Source: Heterohyrax brucei
Lineage: Eukaryota; Chordata; Mammalia; Hyracoidea; Procaviidae
Direction of reading: 5' to 3'
Length of the DNA: 64,000 bases
NCBI GenBank assembly: GCA_028571685.1
Contig: CM053144.1
Coordinates: forward strand, 101,896,171 to 101,960,170
How positions within the stretch are numbered: the first letter of the stretch is position 1; each line of letters begins with the position of its first letter. The position numbers were made by a program, and so were the translations under genes. This document shows, piece by piece, positions 11,301 through 23,039 of this stretch. The notes beneath the pieces are model-generated. The model saw only the letters and a program-made list of their open reading frames with translations, did not search any database and was not told the origin of the DNA.

Positions 11301-13221
11301 ATCTAGAACATTAAAGTTCATCCAAGAAAAAAATACGACCAACAATGGAAGGTTTATGCACAACGTAGAGACTTCAAAATCTGTCAAACAAACCACAAAT
11401 GACAGAAGAGAAAATTCATAAATGGCAACTACTAAGAATCAAACACTTTTGCTCATCCAAAGACATTATCAAAAGAATCAAAAGATCATCTACAGAATGA
11501 GAAGAAATATTTGGCAACTATATGTCAGACCAATGTCTGATCTCCATAGTATACGAGGCACTACAAAATGAAAAGGATAAATAATCCAATTAAGCAGTGG
11601 GTGAAGGAGATGGACAGACACTTCTCTAAAGAGGAGATCCAGGCAGCCAAAAGATACATGAGAAAGTGCTCAGGATCATTAACTATTAAAGAAAGTCAAA
11701 TCAAAACTGTGATGAGATATCATCTCATCCCAACAAGGTTGGCCATGATCCAAAAAACACAAAACAACAAATGCTGGAGAGGCTGTGGAGAAACTGGAAC
11801 TCCTCTACACTGCTCGTGGATTTTAAGATGGTACAACTTCTTTGGAAAGTAATGTGGCATTTCCTTAAAAAGCTGGAAAGAGATATATTGTTTGACCTAG
11901 TGATCCTGCTGCTTGGAATATATCCTACTTGGAATATATCCCCTTGCCCAGAAGCAAGAGTATTCACACAAACAGATACATCCACACAAATGTTCATTGC
12001 AGCACAGTCCACAATAGCAAAAAGATGGAATCAACCCAGATGCCCAACAACAGATGAATGGATAAACTATGGTATGTATACTCAATGGAACACTATGCAA
12101 TGATAAAGAACAATGAGGATTTTAGGAAGCATCTCATAACTTGGTTTCAAGTCTTCACTTTATGTTGAGTGAAATTAGTCAGTGGCACAAGGACAAATGT
12201 TATATGAGACACCCACTATAAGGACTTAAAAAACAGACTCATGTATAGAAGAAAAGACTCTGACAGCTGCAAGGGAGGGGAGGAAGGCAGGAAGAGGGCT
12301 GGTTATAGATTAGATAGTTGATAGAAATTTGGTTGGGTGAAATCAGTGATAGCACACATTAGAAAGAGGATCCATTTAACCGCACTTCAACATAACCTGA
12401 AAACTCTTTCAATCTTAACCTAATATGGCAAGGACAGAGTTAGCAGGGGCAGGGGTCCACAGACCATGCTCTCAGGGTACATCAAGGCCAACTGGCATAA
12501 CTAGCCTATTGCTAAGAGAGTCTTCTCCATTCCATATTGGTGAGTGGTGTCTCGGGTCTTAAAGGACAGCAAGCTGTCATCTGAGGTACACCAAATGGTC
12601 CAAACTCAGCAGGAATAGCTGATCACCAAGGACAAAAAAGACACAGGGAAAAGAGAACCCAGAAGACAGAAAGACCCACATGAATGAGTGACTATATCAA
12701 CATGCGACCAGAAGAACCAGATGGTGCCTGGCCACCTCCAGTGACAGTCATGATAGGGCTTAGGAAATTGAGGCCAAGTGGCAACAGGAGAATAAAAAAG
12801 AGTGCACCCTGAGAACTCCACTAAAGGATCACAACCGATGGTTTGAAGGCCTCTGGGTTCCCCTGGAGGCATGGCTCCTGGACCTGATGCTGCCCCTGAT
12901 GATAAATCATTACTGAAGTTAACTCCTTGGAAAGGAATGAATTGGACTCCACGACACAGAGTAACCATATCGTGTGTGCACTTTATGGTTCTATGCATCT
13001 ACAGGATGTCATCCTACTGGCCTCTTACTAGAGAAGACTTGAGAGGGTGGGCAGGAGGGGACAGGAGATTGTTAAGAGGATATGACTTTGTACAGAACAG
13101 AAAGGAGGAGTATGCTGTCATCAGGCAAGGAGAGCAGTAGGAGCTGCACATAGGCGGGCATGCGAATTTAAACTGGATTGTACACTTTCACTCAATCACA
13201 ATAAATTAAATTAAATTAAAA
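8304..13221 (+). repeat. L1 LINE, 5'-truncated, 4.9 kb
   Basis: A forward L1 that starts about 100 bp before ORF2 and runs through ORF2 and a roughly 1-kb 3'UTR to an A-rich tail (AATAAATTAAATTAAATT). It is flanked by a 14-bp target-site duplication, AAGAGTTAAGTAGT at 8290-8303 and AAGAGTTAAGTAAT at 13222-13235 (13 of 14 match). This shows one target-primed insertion into the LTR. The 3'UTR is the same long type as at 1-515. Confidence 0.92.
8403..12240 (+). pseudogene. L1 ORF2 remnant (endonuclease + reverse transcriptase)
   Basis: ORF2 encodes the L1 endonuclease and reverse transcriptase that copy L1 RNA into chromosomal DNA. The start ATG at about 8403 reads MAALSTYISIITLNVNG, the usual L1 ORF2 N-terminus. 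Endonuclease-like sequence covers 8403-9100. The RT core is clearest at 10366-10785, with [14 protein letters not shown] and the catalytic FADD box near 10507-10518. The C-terminal cysteine region appears at 11568-12103 (NKCWRGCGETGT). Stops and frameshifts split the frame into at least eight pieces, and there is a short gap near 9500. Family ORF2 is about 1,275 codons; the span here fits. It is dead. Confidence 0.9.
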
Positions 13222-13235
13222 AAGAGTTAAGTAAT

Positions 13236-13545
13236 ACCCCTTTTGAGACATAAAGTCTCTTCTGAGCTATAAAAAAGGAAGCGAACAGAGATACATGGGA
13301 CCTCACACCACAAAGACAGCAGTGCGAGGAGCAGAACATGACCTTTGGACCTGAGGTTCCTATGCTAACATGTTCCCAGACCAGAGGAGACTGATGCAAC
13401 ATGAAGACCTTCCTCCAGAGCTGACAGAAACAGAGAGAGTGCATTCCCCTGGAGTCTGTGCCTGGAATTCGGACTTCTAGCCTACTGGACTACAAAAGAT
13501 TAAAATTCTCTTTGTTAAGCCACCCATTTAAGTCAGTAACGAAAG
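13236..13545 (+). repeat. MaLR-like LTR (type B), right part
   Basis: Continuation of the LTR begun at 8112. Blocks such as CCTTCCTCCAGAGCTGACAG, CCCCTGGAGTCTGTGCC, CGGACTTCTAGCCTACTGG and TTCTCTTTGTTAAGCCA match, in reverse complement, the LTRs at 31429 and 40276. The right terminus is decayed. Confidence 0.7.
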
Positions 13546-15182
13546 GATGATTCCTGAGTGCCTGAGTGATGCTTAAGTCACAACTCCACATGTCTAATGT
13601 ACACCTCACTTCAATTACATTGCTCTTCTCCTGAGTTTCTCATCCCGAGATCTCTCCCTGTACCCACTCTAGTAATATTTATTTCATGCCTGGGATCCTG
13701 GCTTTCCTGGAAGGCCTGTAAGATCTGTCTTAATTTTATCACGCTTGCTTCTCAGGGTGATACCTAACTACACACACCACACAGATGTCTGTAATGCATA
13801 TAGTCTTTCTGGATTGCCAATACCTAGTACAATGCCTGGCACATAATATGTATGTATCTAAAATTTTTTGTTGCAGTGTGGCCAGCCCTGGATGTTCTGG
13901 CACCAATGCCAATGATTTGCCTACAAAAATTCTGAGGACTGTGAGTTCTCATCCACTTTCTATACTGTCCCTTGCTGTGCCAGCTGTGTCATTAAGCAGA
14001 TCATCCAGTGTGGAAGGCCTAGTATCAGATCGTAATCCCTCCAGCTGCCATGTTTTACTTCAGCTAACAGGTTGGAATTACCAATAATTTCCAAAATATG
14101 ACGAGGACAATCTAAACCTGAGTCCAATGCCTCTTAGAGGTCAGACAATATCTTACCATGGACAAGGCACCTATTTTGAATTTCAGCTTCCAGGTCAACT
14201 TAAAATTTATGCCATGCTCCTTAAACAGCTAAGCACTGAATATTTTGACATATGATATATGAAATATAACTTCTCTAGTTTGCTATACTGTCTCATGAAT
14301 AAATATATGCAATTTATATTTCGGTATTGACCTACTTCCCGCCACTTTCTAAAATTATCAGTCAAAATGTTATAGGCTGTTGTAGGGCATTCTGAAATTT
14401 TATCAGTCAGACATACACCTTTGCTCCTTGGTCAGAGAAATTATAGCCATGGTCAAGAAAAGATTTTTAGAAAAAATATTCTGTGACTCATCCCCATGTC
14501 AAACAAAATTTTAAGCAAGAAGATATACATGATAATGGTCTGTCCACCTATAAAACAGAGTAATATATCAGAAGTATTTTTATGATTTCAAACATAAAAA
14601 TTTTAAGTAATTGTCATCAGATTTTTATATATAAGTAGAACCTGAGTTTAAACTAATACTTCTGTCAAGAATGGTCTTCATTTTGAAAAATTCAGAAGAA
14701 ATAATAATAAGAGGAAACTGAAACCCAAGACAAATGCAGGGATTGTAACAGTGGCTCTAAAAGAACTCCAGTTTCCAGGCCTGGACGAAGTACATTGAAA
14801 TGTTTTTTTATAGGGGAGTGGGGTGCAAATGAGTTCTCCAAACTGAACCTTTGAAGAACCAGAGAAAACAGAAGACGGACTATGTGGTTCACATTTTCAA
14901 AGAGGAAAGACAGATCTTTCAAAGCATAAACCAGATGATCTGACGTGTTTCAGCATTAAAATTCTTGGCAGAATTATTCAAAACTTGGCTTGTAATACAC
15001 AAAAAGAAAGCAGACATAATAAAAAATAAATCATCTAAGATTAAGCTAATAGTTGGTAGAGTTACTAAATTGTCAGGGAAGAGAAGACTGTGAAAGCAGC
15101 ATATGATGATTGCAGCAAGATGTTAGTCTTCTATAATATCCTTGCATTCAAGATAGAAAGTTATAAACTGGATCAGGAGAAT
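13546..15182. other. Unassigned; weak L2-like patch
   Basis: No gene found. Around 13800-13850, TACAATGCCTGGCACATAAT resembles the L2/MIR 3' signature, and 13620-13790 may belong to the same decayed L2. The remainder, including 13870-14080, is unrecognised. Confidence 0.4.
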
Positions 15183-15953
15183 CAGATGTGTATACAACCT
15201 TGCTTACTGAAAGTAAAGAGAGCTTAAAGCCTTTACTGATGAAGATCAAAGACTATAGCCTTCAGAATGGACTACCCCCTAACATAAAGAAAACAAAAGT
15301 CTTCACAACCAGACCAATAAGAAACATCATGTTACATGGAGAAAAGACTGAATTCGTCAAGTATTTCATTTTACTTGGATCTACAATCAACAGCCAGGGA
15401 AGAAGCAGTAAAGAAATCAAATGATGTACTGCGTTGGGCAAGTCTGCTGCAAAAGACCCCTTTATAGTGTTAAAAAGCCAAGACACCACTGTTAAGCCTA
15501 AGGTGTGCCTGACCTGAGGCATGGTGTCTTCAACTGTGTCACATACACGTGAAAGCTGAACAAGGAACAAGGAAGATCAGTGAAAAATTGACTCATTTAA
15601 ATGATGGCATTGGGGAAGAATACTGAATGTATATAAGAATGAACAAATCTGTCTTGAAAAAAGTACAACCAGAGCGCTCCTCAGACAGGGGGACAGAGAG
15701 ACTCCATCTTACATACTTCGAATGTGTTATGAAGAAGAACCAGTCTCTGGAGAAGATCATTGTGTCTGGTAAAGCAGAGGGTCAACAAACAGAAGGAAGA
15801 TCCTTAAGGAGATGGTTTGGCATTACTGATGCCTGCAACAATGGGTTCAAACAGCAATGACTGCGAGGATGACCCAGGACCAGGTGGTGTTTCACTCTGT
15901 TGTAGATCAGGGCACTCTGAGTTGAAACCAACTGTACAACATCTAAGGACAAC
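15183..15953 (+). repeat. RTE1-type LINE, 3' fragment
   Basis: Forward RTE1, 5'-truncated just after the RT active-site region (CAACCTTGCTTACTGAAAGT). It continues through GATGAAGATCAAAGACTATA, CAAGTATTTCATTTTACTTGG and ATACTGAATGTATAT to a tail CTAAGGACAACTGG. About 0.77 kb; many breaks in the frame. Confidence 0.88.
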
Positions 15954-16379
15954 TGGTTGAATAACTATGGTCAAAAAATAGTCAAGTTAAAGGGAATACC
16001 AAGAGTAACAATTCTGTCTCATTCAATGTTTTTAACCAATGGTTTGGATTCTCAGCCAAGGGTGCTTAAGCTAGAAGAGATAAAAAACACTCATGTGATG
16101 GAAATAGGACATCAAAGATCTCAATAGGCTTAAATGATAAGCAAAATCTAATTTAAAAAATGAAATATTATAAATAAATACCCAAATGAGCCATTCACAT
16201 GAATTGGAAGAATGAGAGCATATTGCAGGAAAGGAAAAAGAACGATTACTCACCAGGACTGAAAAACAGGGGTGTTTTTGTTGAAGGACTGCTCAATATG
16301 AATTAACAGTAATGGCTTGCTGTGAAAAACAGGAACACTGAGAGTAGGAATAAGAGCAAAACTCTGCCTCTCTGGTCAG
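15954..16379. other. Unassigned non-coding stretch
   Basis: AT-rich sequence with no recognised gene or repeat. Confidence 0.5.
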
Positions 16380-16640
16380 AATACACCTGGGAAAAAGGAG
16401 TTAGTTCCGGGCCTTTGATAGGCATTTATCCAAGAGAAAGTGATCAGGATGACATGGAAACTTACAGTCAAGTTATAGGAGCACTGTTTGGAGGAATACA
16501 AATGTTTAACCTGGAAAGAACAGGCACAGTGGGTAATGAAATTTCTTTCAAATACATTATCACCTGGTCTGAGAGTAGACTTAAGAGTTGTTTTTTGTGG
16601 CTCTGAAGTCAGAATTATATTACTTAGAGAGAAAGATTCA
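16380..16640 (+). repeat. CR1/L3 LINE remnant
   Basis: The order of words GATCAGGATGACATGGAAAC, AATGTTTAACCTGGAAAGAA, TTTCAAATACATTATC and GTTTTTTGTGGCTCTGAAG follows the mammalian L3/CR1 3' region (usual GATGTTTAGCCTGGAGAAGA...CTTCAAGTATTTGAAGG...TTGTTCTG..GCTCCAGAGG). The 94-codon frame here is a by-product. Confidence 0.5.
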
Positions 16641-18004
16641 ACTGGATGAAAAGAAGGTTATAAAATACAAAGACATTCACAGATATTTATAATTTTATGG
16701 AAAATACTGAACTCTCTATCTTTGCATATGCTCAAACAATAGCTTACCAAATAAGAAGTGTGATTTAGAGGGAAATAAAATACTGGAAGTTAGCTTTGAC
16801 CATGAATTTTGATATTCAAAGATTCTATGAGAGAAATTTCTCTTGTATGAAAAGAATATTAATACTCAAACACATGATGTTGTATAAGGAAATGAAATGT
16901 GCTAACCAAAATTTAGGATTATTTTTCTTAAAGGGGAAGGAATAAAATAAAAAATAGATGGTATAAGCAAACAAAAAACATAGTCATTAAGAATACGGAA
17001 AAATCAAACCAAATAAAGGAAAAGAAAAACTTAATGCCTATTACAAGAATTTTTAAAATAAAACTAACACTGAAACTTCTACAAGAGAAAAATGAAAAGG
17101 AAATATGGAATAGGAATTAGAAAAGACAATAAGGTCCAAGTTTTGTTTTTGTTTGTTTGTTTGTTTTCTTTGTTTGTTAATTTTGCAAGTGCCTGGTGGC
17201 AAACAGAGTACACAGGAAGAATATTTACTAATCTGGTAAAGTGAACTGATTTTTCTAAAAAAGGTGTTGAAGGGAGAAACAGATCAAGTAGCGATCGGCC
17301 AACAGAAGATCACATGGGTAGTGAAAAGGTATAAGTTTTAGGCCAAACTCAGAAGACCTGATTGTTTTAGATCAGCCACTAACCAGTTGGATGGGTTGAA
17401 ATTATAATTTCTCAAAGTACTTATACTTAATTTTTAAAAAAGAAATTAGATAACATTTTAATAATTTTATCCAGCTGTAAAGTTGTGATTCTGATGATAT
17501 CTTCAGAGAAGGAATGAGGCAACATTTTAACACCATAAAAGCACAAATGTTTAACTTTAGAAGGCCAAGAGCAAGAAATACCCAACGTAGCTGCTTAAAA
17601 GACTGGAACCAAGCCAGTGGGCTTACAATAATAATAGGCACTGTACATAGTAATATGCCAGTAAGTCAAATGACTAAGTTACAAAAGTTATTTGAGTTTC
17701 ATGAAAATAAAAGTTATTACAGAATAAGCAAATTGTTATCTGAAATGTTAGCTTTGTATTACCAAAAAAATGATAAGTCCCTTATAAACAGTTGTTTACA
17801 AATATTTCTGTAAATCTACTCATACCCAGTACATTGCTCAATATGATTTGAAATGCAATATATCCTTAAACTAGGGTCTACACATTTGATTTCCAAGTCC
17901 AAAAATCTCACCTTCTAGAATTTAAGATTAAATTCTCAAGTACTACGTCTGCTATACCAACTTAATAAAAGTTTTCCACCATATACAACTCAACATACAT
18001 GAAT
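16641..18004. other. Unassigned AT-rich stretch
   Basis: No gene or repeat family recognised. A (GTTT)n-like simple patch lies at about 17141-17178. The 99-codon frame at 17514-17813 has no similarity I can name. Confidence 0.5.
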
Positions 18005-18171
18005 CACTACTGTACAAACTCATTACCGTCAAGTTGTTTCTGACTCATAGCAACCCTATAGGACAGAGTAGAACTGCCCCCACAAAGTTTGCAAGGACTG
18101 CCTAATGGGTTCAAACTCCTGACCTTCTGGTTAGCAGCCATAGCGCTTAATCACTAGGCCAACAGAGTTTC
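18005..18171 (-). repeat. AfroSINE, short form
   Basis: Reverse-strand AfroSINE: CATTACCGTCAAGTTGTTTC, ATAGCAACCCTATAGGACAG, TGACCTTCTGGTTAGCAGCC, ending AACAGAGTTTCC. It lacks the roughly 45-bp module, so it is the paenungulate-type short form. It abuts a second copy with almost no spacer. Confidence 0.92.
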
Positions 18172-18172
18172 C

Positions 18173-18335
18173 ATTGCTATGACAACCACTGCTGTGGAGT
18201 CAATTCCAACTCATAGAAACCCTATAGATCAGAGTACTACTGCCCCATAGATTTTCCAAGGAGAGCCTGGTAGACTTGGAACTGCTGACCTTCTGGTTTG
18301 CAGACAGCACAAAACCACTATGCAACCAGAGTTTA
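18173..18335 (-). repeat. AfroSINE, short form (tandem partner)
   Basis: Second reverse-strand AfroSINE directly after the previous one: GCTGTGGAGTCAATTCCAAC, ATAGAAACCCTATAGATCAG, TGACCTTCTGGTTTGCAGAC. A C10 run follows at 18342-18351. Confidence 0.9.
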
Positions 18336-18559
18336 TAAGCACCCCCCCCCCAAACAATTACCAGATATACAGTAGGGTAATCCACGGTAGACAGGCTTCA
18401 GCTGGGCTTCCAGACTAAGACAGAGTAGGAAAAAGAACTCAGGATTCTACTTCTGAAAATAATTAGCCAGTGAAAACCTTATGAAAAGCAGCACAACACT
18501 GATATAGTGCTGGAAGAGAAGATCCTCAAGTTGGAAGGCACCAAAAATATAACTGGGGA

Positions 18560-18684
18560 GAGGAGGAGTATGCTGTCACCAGGCAGGGAGAGCAGCAGAA
18601 GCTGCATATAGGTGAGCATGTGAATTTACATGGGAATGTACATTTTCATTCAATCATAATAAAAAAAATTTTTTTAATATATAT
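18560..18684 (+). repeat. L1 3' tail nested in RTE1
   Basis: A 125-bp L1 3' end (GGAGGAGTATGCTGTCACC...ATTCAATCATAATAAAAAA), the same lineage as the 13.2-kb tail. It interrupts the RTE1 leader between GAAGGCACCAAAAATATAAC and GAAGAGCTGCTTCC. Flanking copies TATAACTGGGGA (18548-18559) and TGTAACCGGGGA (18685-18696) form the duplicated target. So this L1 jumped after the RTE1. Confidence 0.88.
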
Positions 18685-18788
18685 ATGTAACCGGGGAAGA
18701 GCTGCTTCCTCCAAGTACACATGACCTTAATGACACGAATGGAGTCAAGCTTGTGATACCTCCATTTACTGAAGTGTCACAACTCAAA

Positions 18789-21560
18789 ATGAAAAGAAAC
18801 AGCTGCAAGTATCTATTAATAACTGGAATATGCAATGTACAATGCATGAATCTAGAAAAACTGGAAATGGTTAAAAACGAAATGGAATGCATAAACATCA
18901 ATATCCTAGGTCTTCACGAATGGAAATGGACTGGTACTGGCCATTTTGAATTTGACAATTTTATGATCTACTATGCCAGGAATGACACTTTGAAGAACAG
19001 CATTGCATTCATTGTCAAAAAGAATAGTTTAAGATCTATCCTGAAGTACAAAGGTGTCAGTGATACGATAATACCTATATACCTATAGGACATACCAGTT
19101 AACATGACTATTATTCAATACATGTACCACCAATGTCAAAGATGAAGACATTGAAGATTTTTACAAACTTCTGCAGTCCAAAACAGATCAACTGTGCAAT
19201 CAGGATGCAATGATAATTACTAGTGATCAAAATTCAACAGTTGGAAACAAAGAAGAAGGATGAGTAGTTAGAAGGTATGACCCAGGTGACAGAAATGGTC
19301 CTGGAGGACCTATGACAGAATTTTGGAAGACCAGTGATTTCTTCATTGCAAATATCTTTTTCAACAGCATAAACAGTGACTATATACATGAAACCTCACC
19401 AGATGGAACACCCAGGAATCAAAACAACTACATCATGATGGAAAAGCTGAGTATTATCAGTCAGAACAAGACCAGAGAGGCCAACTGAGGAAAAAACTAC
19501 CTGTTGCTCATATGTGAGCTCAAGTTGAAACTGAAAAACTTTGCGAAAGGCTACAAGAGCCAAAGTATGACCTTGAGTATATAGCACCTGAATTTAGTGA
19601 CCATCTCAAGAATAGTTTTGATGCACGGAACACTAACATCTAAAGACTGAGGAGTTGTGGAATGAGATCAAAGGCATTACATATGAAGAAAGCAAGAGGT
19701 CATTAAAAAGGCAAAAAAGAAAGAAAACACAAAAATGGATGTCAGAAGAGATTCTGAAACTTCCACTTGAATGAAAAGTAACTAAAGCAAAAGGAATATC
19801 ACAGAAAATGTGAACAGAGATTTCGAAAGGGCAGCTCAAGAAGACAAAATGTTATAATGATGAGCAAAGACTTGAAGATAGAAAACCAAAAGAGAAGGAC
19901 ACACTCAGCATTTCTTAAACTGAAAAAACTTAAGAAAAATTTTAACCATTAGGTTGCAATACTGAAGGATTCTACACAGAGAATATATTAAATGATACAG
20001 GAAGCATCAAAATAAGATGGGAGGAATACACACAAGTTACTATGCTAAAAACAGTCAATGTCCAACCATTCCAGGAGATAGCATAAGAACAGGAACCAAT
20101 GACACTGAAGGAAGGAGTACAACTTTCACTAAAGACATGGATGAAAAGCAAGCCGCCAAGAATCGACGGAATACCAATTGAGCTGCTGCAACAAAAAGAT
20201 GCAGCTCTGAAGTACAAATTCATCTATGCCTGGCAAAACAACTGGAAGAGAGTCATATTTACACCTATTTCCAAGAAAGGTGATTCAACAGAATGAAGAA
20301 ATTATCAAATATCATTAATATCACATGCAAGTAAAATTTTGCTTAAGATCATTGAAAAGCAGCTGCAACAGTGTATCAACAGGGAACTGTCAGAATTTCA
20401 AGCCAGATTCAAAACAGGACTTGGAACCAGGGATACCATTAACGATGTCAAATGGATCCTGGTTGAAAGCAGAGAATACCAGAGATGTTTACCTGTGTTT
20501 TATTGACTAGAAAAACACATTTGACTGTGTGGATTGTGACAAATTATGAGAAACATACAATAAATGAGAATTCCAAAACATTTAATTGTGATTATATGGA
20601 ATGTGTACTTAGACCAAGAGGCAGTCATTCAAACAGAACAAAGGGTACTACATTTTTAAAGTCATGAAAGGTATGCATTGGGGTTGTATCTTTTAGTCAT
20701 ATCTATTCAATCTGTATGCTCAGCAAATAACTCAAGGAGCTAGACTACATGAATAAGAATGTGGCATCAGGATTGAAGGAAGACTCACTAACAACCTGCC
20801 TTACACAGATGTTACAACCCGGTTTACTGAAAGTGAAGAGGACTTGAAACACTTACTGGCAAAGATCAAAGACCACAGCCTCCAGCAGGGATTACACGTC
20901 ATCATCAAGAAAATCAAAATCCTCACAACTGGACCAATAAGCAACATAATGATAAAAGGGAAAGATTGAAGTTGTCAAGGATTTTATTTTGCTTGGATAC
21001 ACAATCAACTCCCACAGAAATAGCAGTCAATAAATTAAAAGACTCATTGCATTGGGAAATCTGACACTAGCACCCTTATTTAAAGTGTTGTAAAGCAAAT
21101 AAGTCACCGTGAAGACTACCACACACCTGACCCAAGTCATAGTGTTTTCAATAGCCTCATATGTATGCGAAAGCCAAACAATGAATAAGGAAGGTTGAAT
21201 AAAAATTAATGTCTTTAAATTATGGTGTTGTTGAAGAAGACTGAACATACCACAGACTGCCAAAAGAGTGAACAAATCTGTCCTAGAAGAAGTATAACAA
21301 GTGTGCTCCTTTGAGGCAAGGATGGCGAAACTTTATCTCATACACTTTGGACATACTATCAAAAAGGAACAGTCCCTGGAGAAGAATGTCATTCTTGGTA
21401 GGGAGTCAGTGAAAAAGAGGAAGATCCTCACTGAGAAGAACTGAGACAGTGGCTGCAACAATGGGCTCAAGCGTAGCAAAGGTTGTGAGGATGGTAGAGG
21501 ACTAGGCAATACTTTACTCTGTCATAAATATGGTCACTATGAGTAAGAATGAACTTGACA
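18789..21560 (+). pseudogene. RTE1 ORF remnant (endonuclease + reverse transcriptase)
   Basis: RTE elements encode one protein: an apurinic-like endonuclease followed by a reverse transcriptase. The endonuclease start is visible at 18789-19088 (MKRNSCKYLLITGICNVQCM, then INILGLHEWKWTG, where related copies have LGISELKWTG). The RT fingers region shows at 20099-20296 (RIDGIPIELLQQ, TPISKKGD). The family's YADD catalytic box should fall near 20805; here it reads like YTDV, so the second aspartate is lost. The frame is broken into at least eight pieces, so it cannot make a working protein. Copies elsewhere in the window show the same order. Confidence 0.85.
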
Positions 21561-21684
21561 GCACCTAACTACAACAGATACTAAGCAAGCTATTATTTAC
21601 TCATAATACAGAATAAAATATATAGCAAAACAAGATGATTCAAGAAAATAAACATACCTAAAGAGACAGTGATGCCTGAACAGG

Positions 21685-22985
21685 GTTTTTTAAAGTACTT
21701 TATTATGCTTTAAGTGGAAGTTTACAATCCAAGTCAATTTGTCGTACAAAAACTTGCACATACACTGCTGTATAACTCTAGCTGTTCTCCCCATCCTGTG
21801 ACAGCACATTCCTTTCCATCCTGTGTTTCCTGTGTCCATTCGATCAGCTCCTGTCCCCCTACATTCACTCATTCTGCTTCTGGACAGGAGCTGCCCAGTT
21901 AGCCTCATGCATATACTAGAGGCAAGAGGCACACTCTTCACCAGTATCACTTTATGTCTTGTAGTCTAGACCAATCTTTACCTGAAGAGTTGGCTTCGGG
22001 ACTGGTTTCAATTCTGGGCTAACAGAGAGTCTGGGGGCCATGTCTTTGGGGCCCCTAAAGTCTGATGAACCATCAATTCTGGTCATTTTAATAGAGTTCA
22101 AGTTCTGTACACTCTTTTTTTCCCACTACCTCAGGGACTCTATGTTGTATTCCCTGTCAGGGTAATCATTGGTGGTGGCCAGGCAGCATCTAGTTGTTTT
22201 GGTCTCATGCAGATGTCATCTCTGGATTCTATGGCCTTTTCTCTTAGGTTCATAGTTTCCTTATGCCTTTGATGTCATTCAGTCTCCTGTGCTCCTGGTG
22301 GTTTGGGACCAATTGATGCTATTTAGATATCCACTTGCAAGCTTTTAAGACCCTGGATGCCACCCACTGAAGTGGGATACAGAATATTTTCTTAAAAAAT
22401 CTCTGTTATAACAAGTAAATTAGATGTCCCCTCAAACCATGTTCCTTATACCCCTGTTCCTGCTACTCTGTCCTTCAAAGTGTTGGATTATATTTAGGAA
22501 ATGTCTTAGGTTTTGTTTTAATCCAGCTTTCCTTCTACTTTATGCTGTCTCTGCCTTCACTTATCCCAATTCCTATCTACTATCTAATCAATGGATACTC
22601 CCCTCTCTCTCTCCCTACCCTTGTGATGACCAAAGACTGTTTCCCTACCCTTTTCTTGAATCCTTATAATAGTGGTCTCATACAATACTTGTCCTTTTGC
22701 AACTGACTAATTTCACTCAGTGTAATGTCTTCCAGATGTTTCCCAGTATCATCACTGTTCTTTCTCATTGCATGATATTCCATTGTATGAATATACCATA
22801 CTTTGTTTATCCATTTGTCTGTTGATGGGCATATTGGTTGATTCTTTTAGTGACTGTGAACAACGCTTGGATGAACATTGGTGTGCATATATCTATTTGT
22901 ATTGCCACTCTTATTTCTCTATATTCCAAGACATATTCCAAGAAGTGAGATTGTTGCTTTCTTTCTACCTGTTTGAGGTGTAGTG
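21685..22985 (-). repeat. L1 LINE, 3'UTR and ORF2 end
   Basis: Reverse-strand L1 tail starting with TTTAAAGTACTTTATTATG. It contains the long 3'UTR type (AGTTTACAATCCAAGTCAA, TTCAATTCTGGGCTAACAG, GGTGGTTTGGGACCAATTG) and then the ORF2 C-terminus (CATTGTATGAATATACCATA, CCAAGAAGTGAGATTGTTG). A stretch at about 22420-22560 does not match the other long-3'UTR copies and may be an extra insertion. Truncated at its 5' side near 22985. Confidence 0.85.
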
Positions 22986-23039
22986 TTAATATTTTCATTT
23001 GGGACTTCTTTTTTTTTTTTTTTTTGTACTTTTCCTCAA

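Larger units (their letters stand above)
18389..21572 (+). repeat. RTE1-type LINE, nearly full length
   Basis: The most complete RTE1 here. It begins in the family's 5' leader (CAGGCTTCAGCTGGGCTTCC, CTAATTCT-type leader words, GTGCTGGAAGAGAAGATCC) and ends in the 3' terminus GACAGCACCTAACTACAACA. With the nested 125-bp L1 removed it is about 3.06 kb, close to full length for this family. No clear target-site duplication was found, so the extreme 5' end may be slightly short. Two AfroSINEs stand just upstream. Confidence 0.9.

Noticed and set aside
16322-16606. 94-codon frame with a protein-like composition
   Set aside because: The DNA matches a CR1/L3 remnant in word order; the frame is a by-product.
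18005-18335. Repeated units that might suggest an array or tRNA cluster
   Set aside because: The units are AfroSINEs; their tRNA-like heads lack an intact cloverleaf, and the spacing is irregular, so neither CRISPR nor tRNA genes.
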